This document shows positions 61,968 to 64,000 of a stretch of DNA of 64,000 bases, one piece after another; the first letter of the stretch is position 1, and the number at the start of each line of letters is the position of its first letter. The position numbers were made by a program, and so were the translations under genes. Origin of the DNA: Linum tenue (Eukaryota > Streptophyta > Magnoliopsida > Malpighiales > Linaceae); assembly GCA_946122785.1 (NCBI GenBank), contig CAMGYJ010000011.1, positions 18,786,001 to 18,850,000 of the forward strand, read 5' to 3'. The notes under the pieces were generated by a model. It was not told where the DNA came from. It worked only from the letters and a program-made list of their open reading frames with translations, and did no database searches.

Positions 61968-63934
61968 ATGAATCTCTCATTATCTTCTTCCACTTCTCTG
62001 TCGCCTACCTCGTCCCCGTCCTCGTCTTCCGCCGGCGGCGGCGGAGGAACCTCATGGTTCTCCGGCATTGTTCGCGGGCGTGCTGATAGGTCCGGGAGCA
62101 TGAAAATGGCCGGTAATTTGCCCGCTGCCGAGAATGCTGGACCGATCAAAGGCAAGAACCAGTTTCGCGGTTTGCTGTTCAAGTATGGCCCCCAGCCTAT
62201 TCAGGTAATTGCTGGAAAACCGATACGTTGATATTTTTCAAGCCCGTCATGGTGCTGTTGAATTGTCAAATCCATCTTCAATGGCCGAATTTAGGGTCCG
62301 GCGAGTAGGTAGTTAGAACAGATTTCAGCATTAGCTTAATTAGCATGGATCTGATGTTAGATGAAGAAGGATTATGTGCAATCAATTCATTGTTTGTGAT
62401 AAGTTCTAGTTGGTGCCAGTGACCAGATTGAGTTTCCAGAGGTTTAGCCTCCTCATAATCTGGATCAATTGTTCTGAAATTGTTGTTCATGGTGATATGC
62501 TTTCCTGGAGGATGAGAGCTTTTGCCCCTAAGGAGTCTGAACTCGTGGCTTCTTGAAGTTTTCGTCTTTCTGCCATTTCTCTTCTTGTAGTGAACAATGA
62601 AAACTACTCTAGATTCTTTCTTCTTCTTGCTTGACATTGTTCGCTTTAATGTAGGGATACCCTGAAAACGACTGTTCTGGATACATCCACTGTGAATCTG
62701 TGATGCTTGAATGACTTTGTTGTTTGGTTTGTGCAGGTTGCATTCAAAACGGGAGAACATAAACAACAAGTCATTTTCATTGGTGGCTTGACTGACGGTT
62801 TTCTTGCAACTGAGTATGTATTGGCAGTGTTAATTCATTTCGTTGTATTACGTCTCCACTCTGCCGAATCTTTGGAAAAAAAGGAGATGAATTGCCATTG
62901 ATTGATTGTGGATAGTTGAGTTGCACATATTGATGACAGAATGATGGGACTTTGTAGTCACTGACATCACTTTCTTCATCTCATTTTGGGCTTTAGATAT
63001 TTGGAACCTCTTGCAATTGCCCTGGATAAGGAGAAATGGTCACTTGTTCAGTTCCTCATGTCATCCTCTTATAGTGGATTTGGCACTTCCAGCTTGAAGC
63101 AAGTAAGCATTCTTCTATTTGTGTATTACTCATGATGTCCTGATTCATGTGTTTGCCACTGAACCCCCTGATTTCCCCCTTTTTCTTTGTTATTTTTCTG
63201 TGTGTTTTATTTTTATTTTATATCTCACTGCTTGGTCATTGTATAATCAAGGATGCCACAGAGCTAGATCAGCTGATAAGTTATTTCATCAACAAAGAAG
63301 ACTCCGAGGGGGTGATTCTTCTTGGGCATAGTACTGGTTGTCAGGTATTTTGTGATTTCAGACTTGTAGGGTGCATTCGAAGCTTCTTTTCTCTACATAT
63401 TTATGTGTTTCTTTGATGCAACAAATCTTCTGTCTTTGTTTTACATGATTTAGGATATTGTGCATTATTTGCGTTCCAATGCTGCATGCTGCAGAGCAGT
63501 ACGTGGTGCCATTTTGCAGGTAAGTCATCGAGTTTTGTTAAGATGTGCGCAAGTTTAAAACTTTGTACACAAATCATGCTGCAACACTAAAGCAGGCTGT
63601 AGGTAGTGTTCTATCTTGATACTACACTCTTTAGTGAACCACTTAAATGACTCTTCCAATTGATATTCAACAATCCAGCATGCTTTTCATTTCTTAACTA
63701 GCTCAAGTGCTGATGCATCTTTTCCTGGAACAGAGTACAAATGTGCTCCATTTGCAAGCTTTTACTTACTATCCTAGCTCTTTTTCAGGCTCCAGTTAGT
63801 GATCGGGAATACAAAGCAACTCTACCAGAAACAGCTGCCATGATTGATTTGGCTTCATCTATGATAGCAGAAGGCAAGGGTTCAGAACTAATGCCCAGAG
63901 AAGCTGATCCCTGTGCTCCAATAACTGCTTACAG
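61968..63934 (+). CDS. DUF1749/UPF0613-type alpha/beta-hydrolase, exons 1-6 (3' end outside window)
   Basis: A plant gene for an alpha/beta-hydrolase-fold protein of the DUF1749 family (exact substrate unknown). Exons with GT-AG borders: 61968-62204, 62737-62813, 62997-63102, 63252-63344, 63454-63519 and 63789-63934 (splits after the second base of a codon), giving 241 residues so far. The start is the first ATG, MNLSLSSSTSL, followed by a Ser/Gly-rich N-terminal stretch; an upstream in-frame TTG is ignored. Then KNQFRGLLFKYGPQPIQVAF and the oxyanion-type strand FIGGLTDGF, EYLEPLAIALDKEKWSLVQ, and the nucleophile elbow GHSTG with Ser167 at 165-169. ILQAPVSDREY follows, typical for this family. 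The Asp and His of the triad should lie beyond the window. No signal peptide is obvious. All six exons are in frame, so the gene looks functional. Confidence 0.92.
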
Positions 63935-64000
63935 GTAGCCCTATGAATCTGGCCCTTGCTATGATGTCTTCATCTATCTCTGATACCGAAGGCGTAGAGT

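Noticed and set aside
62278..62769. 163-codon minus-strand frame
   Set aside because: Lies across intron 1 and exon 2 of the hydrolase gene; the plus-strand exons have consistent splice sites and family motifs, so the antisense frame is taken as chance.

Overview
This window looks like a retrotransposon-rich, intergenic to pericentromeric-type segment of a eudicot plant nuclear genome. Evidence: Arabidopsis-type telomeric heptamers (CCCTAAA), Athila-type Ty3/gypsy and Ty1/copia LTR elements, MULE, hAT and PIF-like DNA elements with target-site duplications (TSDs), a FAR1-type transposase-derived remnant, and one spliced plant gene at the right edge. I cannot name the species. Only one ordinary host gene is well supported: a DUF1749/UPF0613-type alpha/beta-hydrolase starting at 61968 and running off the window, with six exons visible.

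Layout. 1-1475: an Athila-like LTR, sitting directly in a FAR1/FRS-like pseudogene (1476-2416). 2417-6310: an imperfect tandem duplication of about 2 kb, each copy carrying a short interstitial telomeric array. 6716-7540: two tRNA-derived SINE-like pieces. 8755-10140: a chain of terminal-inverted-repeat (TIR) elements, each bounded by (TA)n microsatellites. 10790-24840: old DNA transposons (MULE-like with nested hAT, PIF-like, MITEs, two MULEs with 10-11 bp TSDs) and two related LTR relics. 25542-31473: a young, apparently intact copia element with one 1308-codon gag-pol ORF and LTRs that look identical except for one tetranucleotide indel.

31592-55960: a nest. Copia-2 (3' LTR at 55661-55960) was invaded by copia-3 (31747-35089, minus strand, TSD GGAAC). 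Copia-3 was itself invaded by a hAT MITE (33366-33955, TSD TTAAAGAC). Copia-2 also received Athila-A (35620-44620, 5' LTR truncated) and Athila-B (45506-55631, TSD ACAAT). Both Athila elements carry gag, protease and the ATHILA ORF but no reverse transcriptase, RNase H or integrase core, so they must be mobilised in trans. Copia-1 and copia-2 both lie in one unrecognised host reading frame that stays open across both sites if a single TSD copy is counted at each.

56431-61465: a hAT MITE, then a MULE with a 9-bp TSD (57162-60593) that hosts a second chain of TA-microsatellite-bounded TIR elements, then another TIR element just upstream of the hydrolase gene.

The least expected observations: copia-1 lacks a normal tRNA primer-binding site and instead has a perfect 13-nt fold-back complement to its own U5 region, with self-priming geometry; several unrelated TIR families sit exactly between TA microsatellites in two clusters; and the Athila elements carry palindromic hairpin arrays at matching places in LTR and interior, with different sequence in each subfamily. 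All comparisons here were made by eye; no database or folding program was used.
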